Notes: generated by a model not told the origin, from the sequence alone. A DNA stretch of 64,000 bases from Planktothrix sp. FACHB-1365 (GCF_014697575.1 NZ_JACJSC010000007.1:1-64000); one strand, 5' to 3'. Counted from the stretch's first letter, positions 26,371-35,633 are shown. A program made the numbers and translations.

Positions 26371-27549
26371 TTAATTCCTTAATTGTACAGGCATGACTAA
26401 ATAGGTCATTTTAATCCCACCCAACGGATTAACAATAACAGGGCTAGTTGCCGCATTTAACTGGAGAGAAACTTCCGAAGCATTAAATACTTTTAAACCC
26501 TCTAATAAGTATTTAACATTAAACGCTAATTCCTTTGGTTCATCTCCTGAAATTTGAGCCGGGAGAGATTCTAACGCATTCCCCACATCGGCGGCTTCTA
26601 CAGATAAAGCAATTTGTTGATTAACATGATCAACGGTACATTTAACAATATCATTTTTTTGGGACGCTAAAACTGCAATTCGTTCTAAAGCTCCCACAAA
26701 ACCCCGTCGATCTAAATTAATTTGATTCAAAAACTGCTTGGGAATTAAAGTTTGATAAGCTGGATACGCGCCTTCTAATTTACGAGTATTTAACCGTTGT
26801 TCTCCTAATTCAAAAATAACTTGACTTTCATCAAAACGTAAGGTAATTACCACCGGAGAATCGTTTTTAGACGCGCCATGGCTCGTCTCTACACTTCGCA
26901 TCGCCACCATCCGTTCCACTTCCCTTAAAGCTCGTGCAGGAACAGTCACTTCAAATTCTTCTAATTCTTCATCGGGATCAGTTTCACTTAAATTTTCTGT
27001 TTGTACAACAGCTAACCGATGACCATCCGTTGAGGCAAATTCTATCGTATTATTTTCTACCTTTAAATGTACCCCCGTTAAAACTTGTTTCGTTTCATCA
27101 GGACTGGTGGCAAATAACGTTCCTTTTAATCCAGAAATTAAAGATTCTGCTGCTAAATGAATTGAATCTCCGGTTTGAATAGACGGTAATTCTGGATATT
27201 CTTCCGCCGCCATTCCTCGAACTTGATAGCGTCCTGAACTAGAAGTTAATGTTACAATTGCCTCTCCCATTTCATCATCTAGGGTGATTTCTCCCCCTGG
27301 TAAACGGGAAACAATATCATTAAATAATTTAGCCGGGACGGTTAAAGTTCCGCCCTCCTCAACGGTCGCCTGCATACTGGCTCGAATGCCTAAACTTAAA
27401 TCAAATGCTGTTAAATTGACTCGTTGATTTTCTTCATCTACATCAATTAAAATATTAGATAAAATGGGATGATTAGGACGAGAAGGAATTGCCCTAGAAA
27501 CCCAAGATAAATTAGAACTTAATTTGTCCTGCTCAACAATAAATTTCAT
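26371..27549 (-). CDS. dnaN: DNA polymerase III beta subunit (sliding clamp) DnaN
   Basis: 392 residues from ATG 27549 (MKFIVEQDKLSSNLSWV), with AGGG six bases upstream; the longer frame from 27594 is not conserved. DnaN forms a ring-shaped dimer that tethers polymerase III to DNA. Family marks are IPSRPNHPILSNILIDV in domain I, TDGHRLAVVQTE in domain II and the C-terminal LMP-like YLVMPVQLRN. Residues 218-227 (SVETSHGASK) are encoded by an in-frame copy of a dispersed palindrome, lying in what should be a domain II surface loop. It is downstream of dnaA and the putative oriC, and convergent with a HEAT-repeat gene. Confidence 0.97.
   Translation of the reverse strand: MKFIVEQDKLSSNLSWVSRAIPSRPNHPILSNILIDVDEENQRVNLTAFDLSLGIRASMQATVEEGGTLTVPAKLFNDIVSRLPGGEITLDDEMGEAIVTLTSSSGRYQVRGMAAEEYPELPSIQTGDSIHLAAESLISGLKGTLFATSPDETKQVLTGVHLKVENNTIEFASTDGHRLAVVQTENLSETDPDEELEEFEVTVPARALREVERMVAMRSVETSHGASKNDSPVVITLRFDESQVIFELGEQRLNTRKLEGAYPAYQTLIPKQFLNQINLDRRGFVGALERIAVLASQKNDIVKCTVDHVNQQIALSVEAADVGNALESLPAQISGDEPKELAFNVKYLLEGLKVFNASEVSLQLNAATSPVIVNPLGGIKMTYLVMPVQLRN
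26869..26894. repeat. Dispersed palindrome inside dnaN
   Basis: AGACGCGCCATGGCTCGTCT plus TCTACAC within dnaN matches the GTAGAGACG-arm palindromes at 42548 and 42585, with the same CGCCATGGC-type core. On the coding strand it reads SVETSHGAS. The arm on the other side has drifted (TTTTTAGACG). It is multiple-of-three compatible, so the frame is kept. Confidence 0.8.
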
Positions 27550-27739
27550 AATGACCCTAAGACTCATCAGTGTTCCCAGAGGAACTCTCGCCAACGGTTT
27601 CTGATGTTGACGAGAGAACCAAACCTTTGATTATACCTTACCCAACTTCGATTTGATCCCAATAAAATAAGCAGAATTTCCCTAGCTCATCCCCCTGGAG
27701 AGTCGAAAATTGCAGGGGATATGCAAGGGTTTTCAGGGG

Positions 27740-27860
27740 ATGACCTGTGGAAAACCTGTGGAAAACTTGTGAAAAACTGCAAGACTTTAACCGGGGAATT
27801 CCCTGATATCATAAGGATCTTATCTGTTTTCGGCGTTATCCACAACGTTTTCCACAACCC
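27740..27860. other. oriC: Putative oriC: cluster of DnaA boxes between dnaA and dnaN
   Basis: Five DnaA-box-like nonamers lie here. On one strand TGTGGAAAA occurs at 27746-27754 and 27757-27765 and TGTGAAAAA at 27768-27776, spaced exactly 11 bases. Facing them are the consensus TTATCCACA at 27836-27844 and TTTTCCACA at 27848-27856. The dnaA-dnaN gap is a usual site of bacterial origins, and in several cyanobacteria the origin is near dnaN. A GC-skew plot of the whole genome would settle it. Confidence 0.8.
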
Positions 27861-27897
27861 ACCCTCAAGATGTCGGGTTTCTATTCTTTCTTCTCCT

Positions 27898-27926
27898 GTT
27901 CCCTGTTCCCTATTCCCTATCCCCTA
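27898..27926. repeat. Heptamer tandem repeat (TGTTCCC type)
   Basis: TGTTCCC units and decayed TATTCCC and TATCCCC copies lie between the DnaA-box cluster and the end of dnaA. The unit is the complement of the GGGAACA repeat at 37423. Confidence 0.75.
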
Positions 27927-27931
27927 TAATT

Positions 27932-29305
27932 CTAATGAGAACGACTGGTAAAGTTAATTTGATCGCTGAGTTGTCTTAAGGTTTGGGCTAAATCAGGATC
28001 TTGGTGGCGTAACTGGGAAATTTTTTCACAACTATACATGACAGTGGTGTGATCTTTTCCCCCAAATAATTCTCCTATTTTAGGTAAGCTTAAACCCGTG
28101 TGTTGTCGCATCAAATACATCGCCACTTGACGGGCTAAACTAATTTCTCGCCGTCGAGAATTGCCTTTTAAATCTTCAATAGAAACCTTATAAATTTCTG
28201 CGACAATTTGCATCACCGCTTCCGGGGAAGATTCCTCTAATTTTTCCCGTGAGGTTAAAACTGGGGCAATATTGTCTACGGTCATGGCTAAACCCGAAAT
28301 CGATAAATAGGCGATCGCACGAATTAAAGCGCCTTCTAATTCCCGAATATTAGACCGATAATTAGACGCAATATATTCAATCACTTCACGGGGTAAATGC
28401 ACATTTTCATATTCCGCTTTTTTCTGTAAAATTGCCATCCGCGTTTCTAAATCAGGCGGTTGAATATCCGCCACTAATCCCATCGAAAATCGAGAACATA
28501 AACGCTCCTGTAATCGCGGAATTTGATGAGGAGGACGATCAGAAGCTAATACCACCTGTTTTCCCGCTTCATGCAGGGTATTAAAGGTATGAAAAAATTC
28601 CTCTTGGGTATATTCTTTCCCCTCAATAAATTGAATATCATCTACTAATAAAACATCCGCTTCCCGATAATGTTCTCGAAAACTCTGCATACTATCTCGA
28701 CGAATGGCCGTAATTAAATCATTGGTAAACTTTTCCGTTGAAACATAAAACACTTTAGAATAAGGCGCAATTTCTAAACGATAATGACCAATGGCTTGCA
28801 TTAAATGAGTTTTTCCCAACCCTACACCCCCACACAAAAACAAAGGGTTAAACTCCCGACCCGGAGACTCCGCCACCGCTAAAGAAGCCGCATGAGCCAA
28901 ACGACTATTCGCCCCGACCACAAATCGAGAAAACACATATTTGGGGTTTAAATTAATCGGTTTGGGGGGTAAATCGTGAGGGTTTTCCATTCCCAGGGGA
29001 GCGACGGGAGATGGCCAAACAAAATGAGATCCGCTAGAATCCGAGGCAGATTCGTTAATTTGGGTTGTAATATAAATTTCTACCGGATAACCCAAAATGT
29101 CCTGGACTGTATCAGCGATCAACTCTCGGTAATACTTCTGGAGCCAATTACAAGAAAACGGGTTTGGCGTGCGAATGATTAAACAATTGTTGTCTAGTTG
29201 TTGTGCCCAAGCGGTTTTAATCCAGGTATCAAAGGTTGGACGTCCCAATTGTACCTGGAGACGTTCAAGAACTTGATCCCAGAGATGATCGATGGGGAGT
29301 TCCAT
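27932..29305 (-). CDS. dnaA: Chromosomal replication initiator DnaA
   Basis: 457 residues from ATG 29305 ([20 protein letters not shown]); a GTG at 29317 would add four. DnaA binds 9-mer boxes and melts the origin. Seen are the N-terminal helicase-interaction domain ([11 protein letters not shown]), the AAA+ core starting [18 protein letters not shown] with Walker [11 protein letters not shown] and Walker [10 protein letters not shown], and the C-terminal DNA-binding helix-turn-helix with [15 protein letters not shown]. Domain II is short. The gene is followed by the box cluster and dnaN on the same strand. Confidence 0.97.
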   Translation of the reverse strand: MELPIDHLWDQVLERLQVQLGRPTFDTWIKTAWAQQLDNNCLIIRTPNPFSCNWLQKYYRELIADTVQDILGYPVEIYITTQINESASDSSGSHFVWPSPVAPLGMENPHDLPPKPINLNPKYVFSRFVVGANSRLAHAASLAVAESPGREFNPLFLCGGVGLGKTHLMQAIGHYRLEIAPYSKVFYVSTEKFTNDLITAIRRDSMQSFREHYREADVLLVDDIQFIEGKEYTQEEFFHTFNTLHEAGKQVVLASDRPPHQIPRLQERLCSRFSMGLVADIQPPDLETRMAILQKKAEYENVHLPREVIEYIASNYRSNIRELEGALIRAIAYLSISGLAMTVDNIAPVLTSREKLEESSPEAVMQIVAEIYKVSIEDLKGNSRRREISLARQVAMYLMRQHTGLSLPKIGELFGGKDHTTVMYSCEKISQLRHQDPDLAQTLRQLSDQINFTSRSH

Positions 29306-29537
29306 AGCTAGACCCACGAGTTCAAACTACAGGATAACAGTTTCTATAAGATCCCTGAGACAGAAGCAACGGAAATTTAAAATTTTTCAACTTCTGCAAA
29401 CCCTGGAAAATAAAAGCGATAATAATAAAGGAATATCTAATTAGAGTCAACATTAATCAATGGGAGGCTTAGAAAAACCCTGAACTCTAGGAAATAGTTC
29501 AAAACTACTGATATTATAAACCTCTTAAAATCTGTTG

Positions 29538-30827
29538 ATGAAGAGTACATCTGACAAAGAAAATCGCCAAAACCCCCTCCGTACTGTTTTCTTATTACTG
29601 ATCGGAGGCGGGGTTGCTTTACTCGGTGATCGCTGGTTAGCCGCCCGCAACGCTTCAATTGTTCCATCGTCAACCCCTCAACCTCTGGCTCAAGTTTCCC
29701 CTTCTGCTTCTGCTAATGCCAATAATAACGCAAGCTCTCCCCCCAACCCGACTGCTTGGTTAGGTCAAAAAGCGAATTTAGCAGCTGCGTTAAAGCCTGT
29801 AGACTCTAACTTTATTGTCAATGCTGTTAACGAAGTTGGGCCAGCCGTGGTTCGGATTAATGCCTCTCGTCAAGTGGCTCGTCGAGGATTTGATCAGTTT
29901 GGGGATGGCTTTCCAGAGGAATTTTTTGGGGCTCAACCCCCTCAACGCCGTTCTAATGGCCCCGTTGAGCAAGGGACGGGTTCAGGGTTTATTCTGTCTG
30001 CTAATGGCATCATTATGACCAACTCTCACGTTGTTGAGGGAACTGAGCGGGTACAAGTGGTTTTAAAAGATGGTCGTCGGTTCGATGGAAAAGTCCTAGG
30101 ATCAGATTCAGTCACTGATGTTGCTGTGATTAAAATTGATGCGGATAATTTGCCTAGTGTGAAAATTGGCAATTCTGAGACTTTATCCCCTGGAGAATGG
30201 GCGATCGCCATTGGCAATCCGTTAGGATTAGATAACTCGGTTACGGTGGGAATTATTAGTGCTACAGGACGCTCTAGTAGTGATGTCGGGGTTCCTGATA
30301 AACGCATTGGCTTTATTCAAACCGATGCGGCTATTAACCCTGGAAATTCTGGGGGGCCACTCCTCAATGGTAGAGGTGAGGTGATCGGAATGAATACCGC
30401 TATTATTAGTGGCGCTCAAGGGTTAGGATTTGCCATTCCCATTAATAAAGCTCAACAAATTGCCCAACAATTAGCGACAACGGGAACTGCTGAACACGCC
30501 TATTTAGGCATTGAAATGGTAACACTCAGCCCCGAATTGCGTCAAGAATTAAGAGAAACTCCCGATTTAGAGTTTCAACTTACTCAAGACAATGGCGTTT
30601 TAATTGTTAATGTAATTCCGGGTTCTCCGGCAATGAAAGCTGGATTAAAACCGGGGGATATTATTGTAAAAATTGATGATAAACCTATTACCAAATCGGA
30701 TGCAGTTCAAGAATTAGTCCAAAATCAAAATGTAGGAACACCGATGAAAGTAGAGTTAAACCGTAAAGGACAACCGCTAACTTTAGAAGTGAAAACAGGG
30801 AATATGCCTAAACAAATTCAAGGGTAA
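29538..30827 (+). CDS. HtrA/Deg-type serine protease (HhoA/HhoB-like)
   Basis: 429 residues from ATG 29538; a TTG three bases upstream is in frame. A single membrane anchor or signal (TVFLLLIGGGVALLGD) leads to a low-complexity linker, then a trypsin-like domain with His in NSHVVEG, Asp in VTDVAVIKID and Ser in NPGNSGGPLL, and one C-terminal PDZ domain (NVIPGSPAMKAGLKPGDI). It should act on damaged or misfolded proteins in the periplasm or thylakoid lumen. One PDZ domain fits the HhoA/HhoB/HtrA group of cyanobacteria. It is divergent from dnaA. Confidence 0.93.
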   Translation: MKSTSDKENRQNPLRTVFLLLIGGGVALLGDRWLAARNASIVPSSTPQPLAQVSPSASANANNNASSPPNPTAWLGQKANLAAALKPVDSNFIVNAVNEVGPAVVRINASRQVARRGFDQFGDGFPEEFFGAQPPQRRSNGPVEQGTGSGFILSANGIIMTNSHVVEGTERVQVVLKDGRRFDGKVLGSDSVTDVAVIKIDADNLPSVKIGNSETLSPGEWAIAIGNPLGLDNSVTVGIISATGRSSSDVGVPDKRIGFIQTDAAINPGNSGGPLLNGRGEVIGMNTAIISGAQGLGFAIPINKAQQIAQQLATTGTAEHAYLGIEMVTLSPELRQELRETPDLEFQLTQDNGVLIVNVIPGSPAMKAGLKPGDIIVKIDDKPITKSDAVQELVQNQNVGTPMKVELNRKGQPLTLEVKTGNMPKQIQG

Positions 30828-30862
30828 TCAGTTATCAGTTATCAGTTATCAGTTATCAGTTG
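30828..30862. repeat. Heptamer tandem repeat (TCAGTTA type)
   Basis: Four copies of TCAGTTA directly follow the HtrA-type protease stop codon. Same unit as at 6326. Confidence 0.85.
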
Positions 30863-30903
30863 ATAAATTAGTTAAGAGTTGGTAACAGTTAACTTTTAAT
30901 CAA

Positions 30904-31440
30904 ATGAGTGAAATTTTAGCGATTTCTGAATTAGGGAACCCTGTTTTGCGGGGTTATGCTCATCCCATTGAAAATATTTGGGAGGAGCAAATTCAAACTT
31001 TAATTGATAATTTAATTGTCACGGCTTCTCAAGCTAATGGGGTGGGAATTGCCGCACCTCAAGTGGGAATGAGCGATCGCTTATTTATTATGGCTTCTCG
31101 CCCTACATTGCGTTATCCTAACGCACCCGTGATGGAACCTACTGCGATTATTAATCCTAAAATTCTCAACCATTCTCACGAAACCGTTAAAGGTTGGGAA
31201 GGCTGTTTAAGTGTTCCGGGTATTCGAGGGTTAGTTCCTCGTTATCAATCCATTGAAGTAGAATATACCAGTCGGGAGGGGAAACTCTGTTATCAGGAAT
31301 TCACGGATTTTGTCGCTCGAATTTTTCAACATGAACTCGATCATCTCGATGGTATTGTATTTTTAGATCGGGTAGAAAGTACCCAGGATCTGATCACAGA
31401 AGCTGAGTATCAAAAACGTCTTGTTCATTCTGCGGAATAG
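30904..31440 (+). CDS. def: Peptide deformylase
   Basis: Removes the formyl group from the N-terminal methionine of new proteins. The 178-residue protein has all three family motifs: GVGIAAPQVG, EGCLSVPG with the metal-binding Cys, and HELDHLDG with the two metal-binding His and the catalytic Glu. It lies between the HtrA-type protease and the first TerD gene. The TerD frame opens inside its last codons, but the true TerD start is after the def stop. Confidence 0.95.
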   Translation: MSEILAISELGNPVLRGYAHPIENIWEEQIQTLIDNLIVTASQANGVGIAAPQVGMSDRLFIMASRPTLRYPNAPVMEPTAIINPKILNHSHETVKGWEGCLSVPGIRGLVPRYQSIEVEYTSREGKLCYQEFTDFVARIFQHELDHLDGIVFLDRVESTQDLITEAEYQKRLVHSAE

Positions 31441-31498
31441 CTTCCTCATTGAGTGTAGAGTAGTAGTAATTTTATTTGAGGAAAATGGATTTAAAGCC

Positions 31499-32068
31499 AT
31501 GACAATTAATTTAACTAAAGGGGAACGCATTAGTCTTTCTAAAGAAGCACCGGGTTTAAAAAAAGCCGGACTTGGATTAGGATGGGATATTAATGCTTCT
31601 GATACGGGAGCCGCTTTTGATTTGGATGTGTCGGTTTTTATGCTCGGAAGTAATGGCAAAATTCCCAATGAACAATATTTCGTATTTTACAATAACTTAA
31701 AATCTCCTGATGGTTCTGTAGAATCCTTGGGAGATGATCGCACGGGAGAAGGTGGTGGTGATGATGAAACCATTCTAGTTGAGTTAAATACGGTTGATCC
31801 CAATATACAAGAAATTGTCTTTGTTGCCACTATTTATGAAGCAGAAGCAAGACGACAAAATTTTGGACAAGTTCGTAATTCTTATATCCGAATTTATAAC
31901 AATGAAACGGATACCGAAATCACTCGCTATGACTTAGAAGAGGATTTTTCCAGAGAAACTTCAATTGAAATGGGTCGCCTTTATCGAAAAGATGGTGAAT
32001 GGCGATTTCAGGCTGTTGGACAAGGTTATAATTCTGGTTTAGAAGGTTTTGTTCAACAATATACCTAA
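31499..32068 (+). CDS. TerD family protein, copy 1
   Basis: 189 residues from ATG 31499 (MTINLTKGERISLSKEAPGL), the conserved start; the frame is open 26 codons further up, over the end of def. TerD proteins bind calcium and belong to the tellurite/stress resistance ter cluster; the binding residues lie in ASDTGAAFDLDVSVFML and RTGEGGGDDETI. The exact action is unknown. It is the first of three TerD paralogues in a row, and is very similar to the next one (shared EEDFSRET and WRFQAVGQGYNSGL). Confidence 0.92.
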   Translation: MTINLTKGERISLSKEAPGLKKAGLGLGWDINASDTGAAFDLDVSVFMLGSNGKIPNEQYFVFYNNLKSPDGSVESLGDDRTGEGGGDDETILVELNTVDPNIQEIVFVATIYEAEARRQNFGQVRNSYIRIYNNETDTEITRYDLEEDFSRETSIEMGRLYRKDGEWRFQAVGQGYNSGLEGFVQQYT

Positions 32069-32156
32069 GAGGTTTGGCGGTTGACGGTTGATGATTAAGG
32101 GTTAACCGTCAGCCGATAATACTAATAGAATTTACAATTTTAGGAGTTGATTAATC

Positions 32157-32726
32157 ATGTCGATTAATATTAGAAAAGGGGAAAGGATTAGTTTATCAAA
32201 AGAAGCCCCTGGCTTAAAACGAGCATCCATTGGTTTAGGATGGGATGTGAATGCTAGTGATACAGGGGCAGCTTTTGATTTAGATGCTTCTGTTTTTATG
32301 TTAGCAGAAGATGGTAAAATACCTGTGGATGAATATTTCGTATTTTATAATAACTTAATTTCTCCTGATCAATCTGTAAAACATTTAGGAGATAGTCGCA
32401 CTGGGGAAGGAAGCGGGGATGATGAAACCATCGTTATAGAGTTAACAAAAATCAATCCTTCTATTCAAGAATTAATTTTTGTTGTTACTATCCACGATGC
32501 AGATCAACGGCGACAAAACTTCGGACAGGTGAGAAATTCCTATATTAGAATTTACGATGATGACACTCAAACCGAAGTCACAAAATATGATTTAGAAGAA
32601 GATTTCTCACGGGAAACGGCTGTTGAATTTGGGAGATTATATCTCAAAAATGGCGAATGGCGATTTCAAGCCGTCGGACAAGGTTACAATTCTGGATTAC
32701 AGAGTTTTGTAGATAAATACGTTTAA
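32157..32726 (+). CDS. TerD family protein, copy 2
   Basis: 189 residues with the same layout as copy 1 (MSINIRKGERISLSKEAPGL, FDLDASVFMLAEDG, GEGSGDDETIVIEL). TAGGAG sits ten bases before the ATG. The two are probably a local duplication, since they share most of their sequence over the whole length. The third copy starts 18 bases downstream, so copies 2 and 3 are almost surely co-transcribed. Confidence 0.92.
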   Translation: MSINIRKGERISLSKEAPGLKRASIGLGWDVNASDTGAAFDLDASVFMLAEDGKIPVDEYFVFYNNLISPDQSVKHLGDSRTGEGSGDDETIVIELTKINPSIQELIFVVTIHDADQRRQNFGQVRNSYIRIYDDDTQTEVTKYDLEEDFSRETAVEFGRLYLKNGEWRFQAVGQGYNSGLQSFVDKYV

Positions 32727-32744
32727 TTTATTAGGACTTTAATC

Positions 32745-33341
32745 ATGGCTATTAATTTAAAAAAAGGTCAAAGCATCATTCTCGATAAAAACGAATATGA
32801 TTTATCAAGAGTTGTGATGGGATTAGGATGGGATGTGGCAAAAAAAGGGTTATTTGCAGGATTATTAGGAGGAAATGCAGATTTTGATTTAGATGGATTT
32901 GCCTTGTTATTAGATGCTCAAGGAAAACTAAAAAATAAACAAGAAGATGTAATTTATTTTGGGCATTTAGCCACAAAAAATAATACCGTGATTCATTCGG
33001 GAGATAACCTCACCGGACAAGGTTCAGGAGATGATGAACGAATTATTATTGAACTTAAAACCCTTCCAGCAGCTTATCAACGGATTATTTTAGGCGTGAA
33101 TATTTACCATGCAGAAGACCGCCAACAACATTTTGGAATGGTTAATAATGCTTTTGTTCGGTCAATAGATGCGACCGGGAAAGAAATTGCGCGTTATAGT
33201 CTTTCTGGTGAAACGGCTTACTCCGGGCAAATTTCTATGTTACTCGGAGAACTATCGCAACAAAACGGACAGTGGAAATTCCAAGCACTAGGAACACCTT
33301 TAAACTTAACGTTAAACGGTGTTGTGCGTTCGTTTATGTAG
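32745..33341 (+). CDS. TerD family protein, divergent copy 3
   Basis: 198 residues, clearly TerD (MAINLKKGQSIILDKNEYDL, ADFDLDGFALLLDAQGK, TGQGSGDDERIIIEL), but with an insertion KKGLFAGLLGGN after the first strand and a diverged C-terminus. It may bind calcium at the same DLD and GSGDDE positions. AGGA at seven bases' distance supports the ATG. No TerC or TerB gene is in the window, so this is a TerD-only cluster. Confidence 0.9.
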   Translation: MAINLKKGQSIILDKNEYDLSRVVMGLGWDVAKKGLFAGLLGGNADFDLDGFALLLDAQGKLKNKQEDVIYFGHLATKNNTVIHSGDNLTGQGSGDDERIIIELKTLPAAYQRIILGVNIYHAEDRQQHFGMVNNAFVRSIDATGKEIARYSLSGETAYSGQISMLLGELSQQNGQWKFQALGTPLNLTLNGVVRSFM

Positions 33342-33363
33342 AGTTGATTTGATCCTAAACAGG

Positions 33364-33433
33364 TAGGGGCGGATGATTCGGCTATTGATTGATGGGTGTT
33401 GTCACCAATCTTTATCCGAATCCACCACCCCTA
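33364..33433. repeat. Long imperfect hairpin between convergent terD and cpcG
   Basis: 18-base arms at 33364-33381 (TAGGGGCGGATGATTCGG) and 33416-33433 pair with three mismatches, and an inner GGTG-TTGT-CACC hairpin lies in the loop. It may be a two-way terminator or a small palindromic mobile repeat. Confidence 0.6.
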
Positions 33434-33508
33434 GAACTGCAAATCGGTTTTAAACGCTATTTTAATAACGTTTGTGTTGAAAATTAGCTGCCTTTGCGAT
33501 CGCCAATA

Positions 33509-34267
33509 TTAGCGTTTTTTGGGAACCATCGTTTCAATATTGATATCACCCAACGCAACACGAGTTGCGGGATTGATGGTCGGAGTAACAGCCGATGCTA
33601 AACCCAGGAAATTCCGAGGATCGCCAGCTTTGGCTTGTTTTTCTTGAGGAATAAAGCGACGAACTTCGTTTTGCCAAACGATTTGAGGGAAACCTAGCTG
33701 GTTACGGTGGTACTCGTTATAGCGAGGTGTTCTGAGATTAAAAGGAACTTCCCCTTCATTGCGCTGAAGCAGAACCCGACGGCGTTGGTAAGGAACCGTA
33801 TCATACCCGAAGTTATCCAGGTATTCATCGCTATCGAGTAACGCATCAATAAAGCCTTTAGGGCCTTTGTTAACAACCACAATCGACCATGCGATCTTTT
33901 CACGTTCGCTATAAACATCCCGTCCTAAAATGCGTTGAACACACATTTCAACAAAACGGTAGTTGCTATTGGTTTGGTAGTTGCGACTTAAAAAGGGATC
34001 GGAAGTTGCTAAACCCCGAATGAAATCCCGCACATTAATTTGACCAAACTTAAGCTGAGACTCTAAGCAGGTTTGACGATTGCTTTTGAGCATTTGATGT
34101 TCGCTGTAAATTTGGCGATAAGCAGCCCAAATGATGTCATTCCACTCAGTACCAGCAGGCATATTTTCAGCCGTAAAGATTCTGGGTTGTTCATCACCGG
34201 CTACTTCAAAGCCAGCAACGCGAACATTGCGGCTGGTCGGGCCATAGCTTAATAAAGGAAGCGCCAC
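33509..34267 (-). CDS. cpcG: Phycobilisome rod-core linker CpcG
   Basis: CpcG connects phycocyanin rods to the allophycocyanin core. The 252-residue protein starts with GTG 34267, eight bases after AAGGAG, and reads [20 protein letters not shown]. Residues about 20-180 form the linker domain ([52 protein letters not shown]). The C-terminal tail, after [13 protein letters not shown], is short and not hydrophobic, so it resembles CpcG1 rather than CpcG2/CpcL, which has a membrane helix. It stands alone without the cpcBA operon. Confidence 0.96.
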   Translation of the reverse strand: MALPLLSYGPTSRNVRVAGFEVAGDEQPRIFTAENMPAGTEWNDIIWAAYRQIYSEHQMLKSNRQTCLESQLKFGQINVRDFIRGLATSDPFLSRNYQTNSNYRFVEMCVQRILGRDVYSEREKIAWSIVVVNKGPKGFIDALLDSDEYLDNFGYDTVPYQRRRVLLQRNEGEVPFNLRTPRYNEYHRNQLGFPQIVWQNEVRRFIPQEKQAKAGDPRNFLGLASAVTPTINPATRVALGDINIETMVPKKR

Positions 34268-34309
34268 CTTAATATCTCCTTAATCTCGAACTCAACGTCG
34301 TTTGTTATC

Positions 34310-34640
34310 TTGTGTTGACATCCTCCACTGCCTAACGGCAAGTAGATTCCTACCAGGCAAAGCCTCTCGGTGGGTTGACGGATCAAGAATTGCCTAAAAA
34401 ATAGGTCTTACCCTCTCTCCACGTCCGTTTTAAGTCTCCGAATGCCCTCCGGCGACCCCCTAAAACAATCTTGGGTTCTTAGTTCTGCCTCAAGTTGGGA
34501 TTTTAGACCCTTAACTTTTGGCTTCCCCGTACTCCTTAAGTCCACAGTCGATGCTGTTTTCAAAGTCGGGTGGGTCTGTGACCCTCTAAATCTTAATACG
34601 AAGCCATCCTAGAAGGACGGAGTGTGAAACCCAAATTTTC
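34310..34640 (-). mobile_element. IS200/IS605-like remnant, non-coding
   Basis: About 330 bases in the 637-base gap upstream of cpcG. Read on the minus strand, the end at about 34310-34370 has a small hairpin (CTGCC and GGCAG-like) followed by GTGGAGGATGTCAAC, a right-end form typical of IS605-type elements. The rest is GC-richer than its surroundings. Short open frames cross it, one of about 65 codons ending FRGSPEGIRRLKTD, but no intact TnpA or TnpB is present. It may be a decayed element or a non-autonomous derivative. The remainder of the gap (34641-34904) holds only short hairpins. Confidence 0.45.
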
Positions 34641-34904
34641 GGTTATTTTAACCAGGATCGCTCAGAGCTTTAGAGCAACATGGTTGGCTATCCTACAGAT
34701 TAGGGGATTAAGGCAACTCCATCTCAACTTTCAGGAATCAACGCAATAATATGTAACATTTTTTGACAAGGAGACAGGGGGACGGGATCAGCATCTCCCA
34801 CACTACCCCCGATTTCTATGCTAAAGTCAAGATTAAATCCCCTAGGGGGGGATAAAGGTTGTGATATATTAATATGATAATTTACTTCATAAATCTTAAA
34901 GATC

Positions 34905-35633
34905 TTGCTCAACATTCTAGTAGGTTTTATTTTGACTACCACTCAACCGATTCAGTCCACCTCTCGATTGATGCAAACGGTTCTGGCCAAAGTTAGACAA
35001 TCTCAGACTTGGCTCGTATTTGCAGCATCGGTGTTTCTCATCTCCGTTCCTGTCTTTTTCCAAGCCCCCCTGGTGCGACAATGGCCGGAACTCACCTTAA
35101 TTCTGACCTTGGGATGGCTCGGAATCAGTTGCAGATGGCTGAGGAACCCCGTTACTTGGGTTTGGGGAGACTTATTATTAGGATTTAGCTGGAGTTGGCT
35201 AACAGGGGCGATTTATTGGGGGTGGCTACGGTGGGAACCCTTGTTACATTTACCTGTAGAAGCTTTAGGGGTTCCCTTTGCGGTTTGGTGTTTATATCGA
35301 GGCTGGGGTAAAGTGGGGAACTGGTTTTATCTGGGTTCTTTATTTGGAACAGCAGTGACAGATGGATATTTTTATATCACCGGATTAATTCCGAGTTGGC
35401 GACAACTGATGCACGTTGAACCCGCCTTAGCCTTACCTATTTTTCAAAATGCACTCCAAATCGTCAGTACCCCTTGGGGAATTAGTTGGGCTGTGGGATT
35501 TGCCTTATTTTTATTTGGGGTTGGGGTTTTTCCGTTACAATCTAAAGAACTACATTGGTGGGCATTTGGGGGAGCCGTATTGAGTACAATTTTAGTAGAT
35601 AGTTTATTTTTGATTGTGGCTTGTCTGGCTTAA
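34905..35633 (+). CDS. DUF3120 membrane protein
   Basis: Up to 242 residues; the start is uncertain (TTG 34905, TTG 34932 with AGTAGG upstream, or ATG 34971). The protein is strongly hydrophobic with about six membrane segments (WLVFAASVFLISVPVFF, LTLILTLGWLGI, LLLGFSWSWLTGAIYWG, VGFALFLFGVGVF, STILVDSLFLIVACL). It matches my memory of cyanobacterial DUF3120. The many Trp residues are typical. Function unknown; the location is the plasma or thylakoid membrane. Confidence 0.8.
   Translation: MLNILVGFILTTTQPIQSTSRLMQTVLAKVRQSQTWLVFAASVFLISVPVFFQAPLVRQWPELTLILTLGWLGISCRWLRNPVTWVWGDLLLGFSWSWLTGAIYWGWLRWEPLLHLPVEALGVPFAVWCLYRGWGKVGNWFYLGSLFGTAVTDGYFYITGLIPSWRQLMHVEPALALPIFQNALQIVSTPWGISWAVGFALFLFGVGVFPLQSKELHWWAFGGAVLSTILVDSLFLIVACLA

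Noticed and set aside
27721-27951. A 76-codon plus frame across the DnaA-box region
   Set aside because: Its peptide follows the box sequences and the TGTTCCC repeats; the region is far better explained as oriC.
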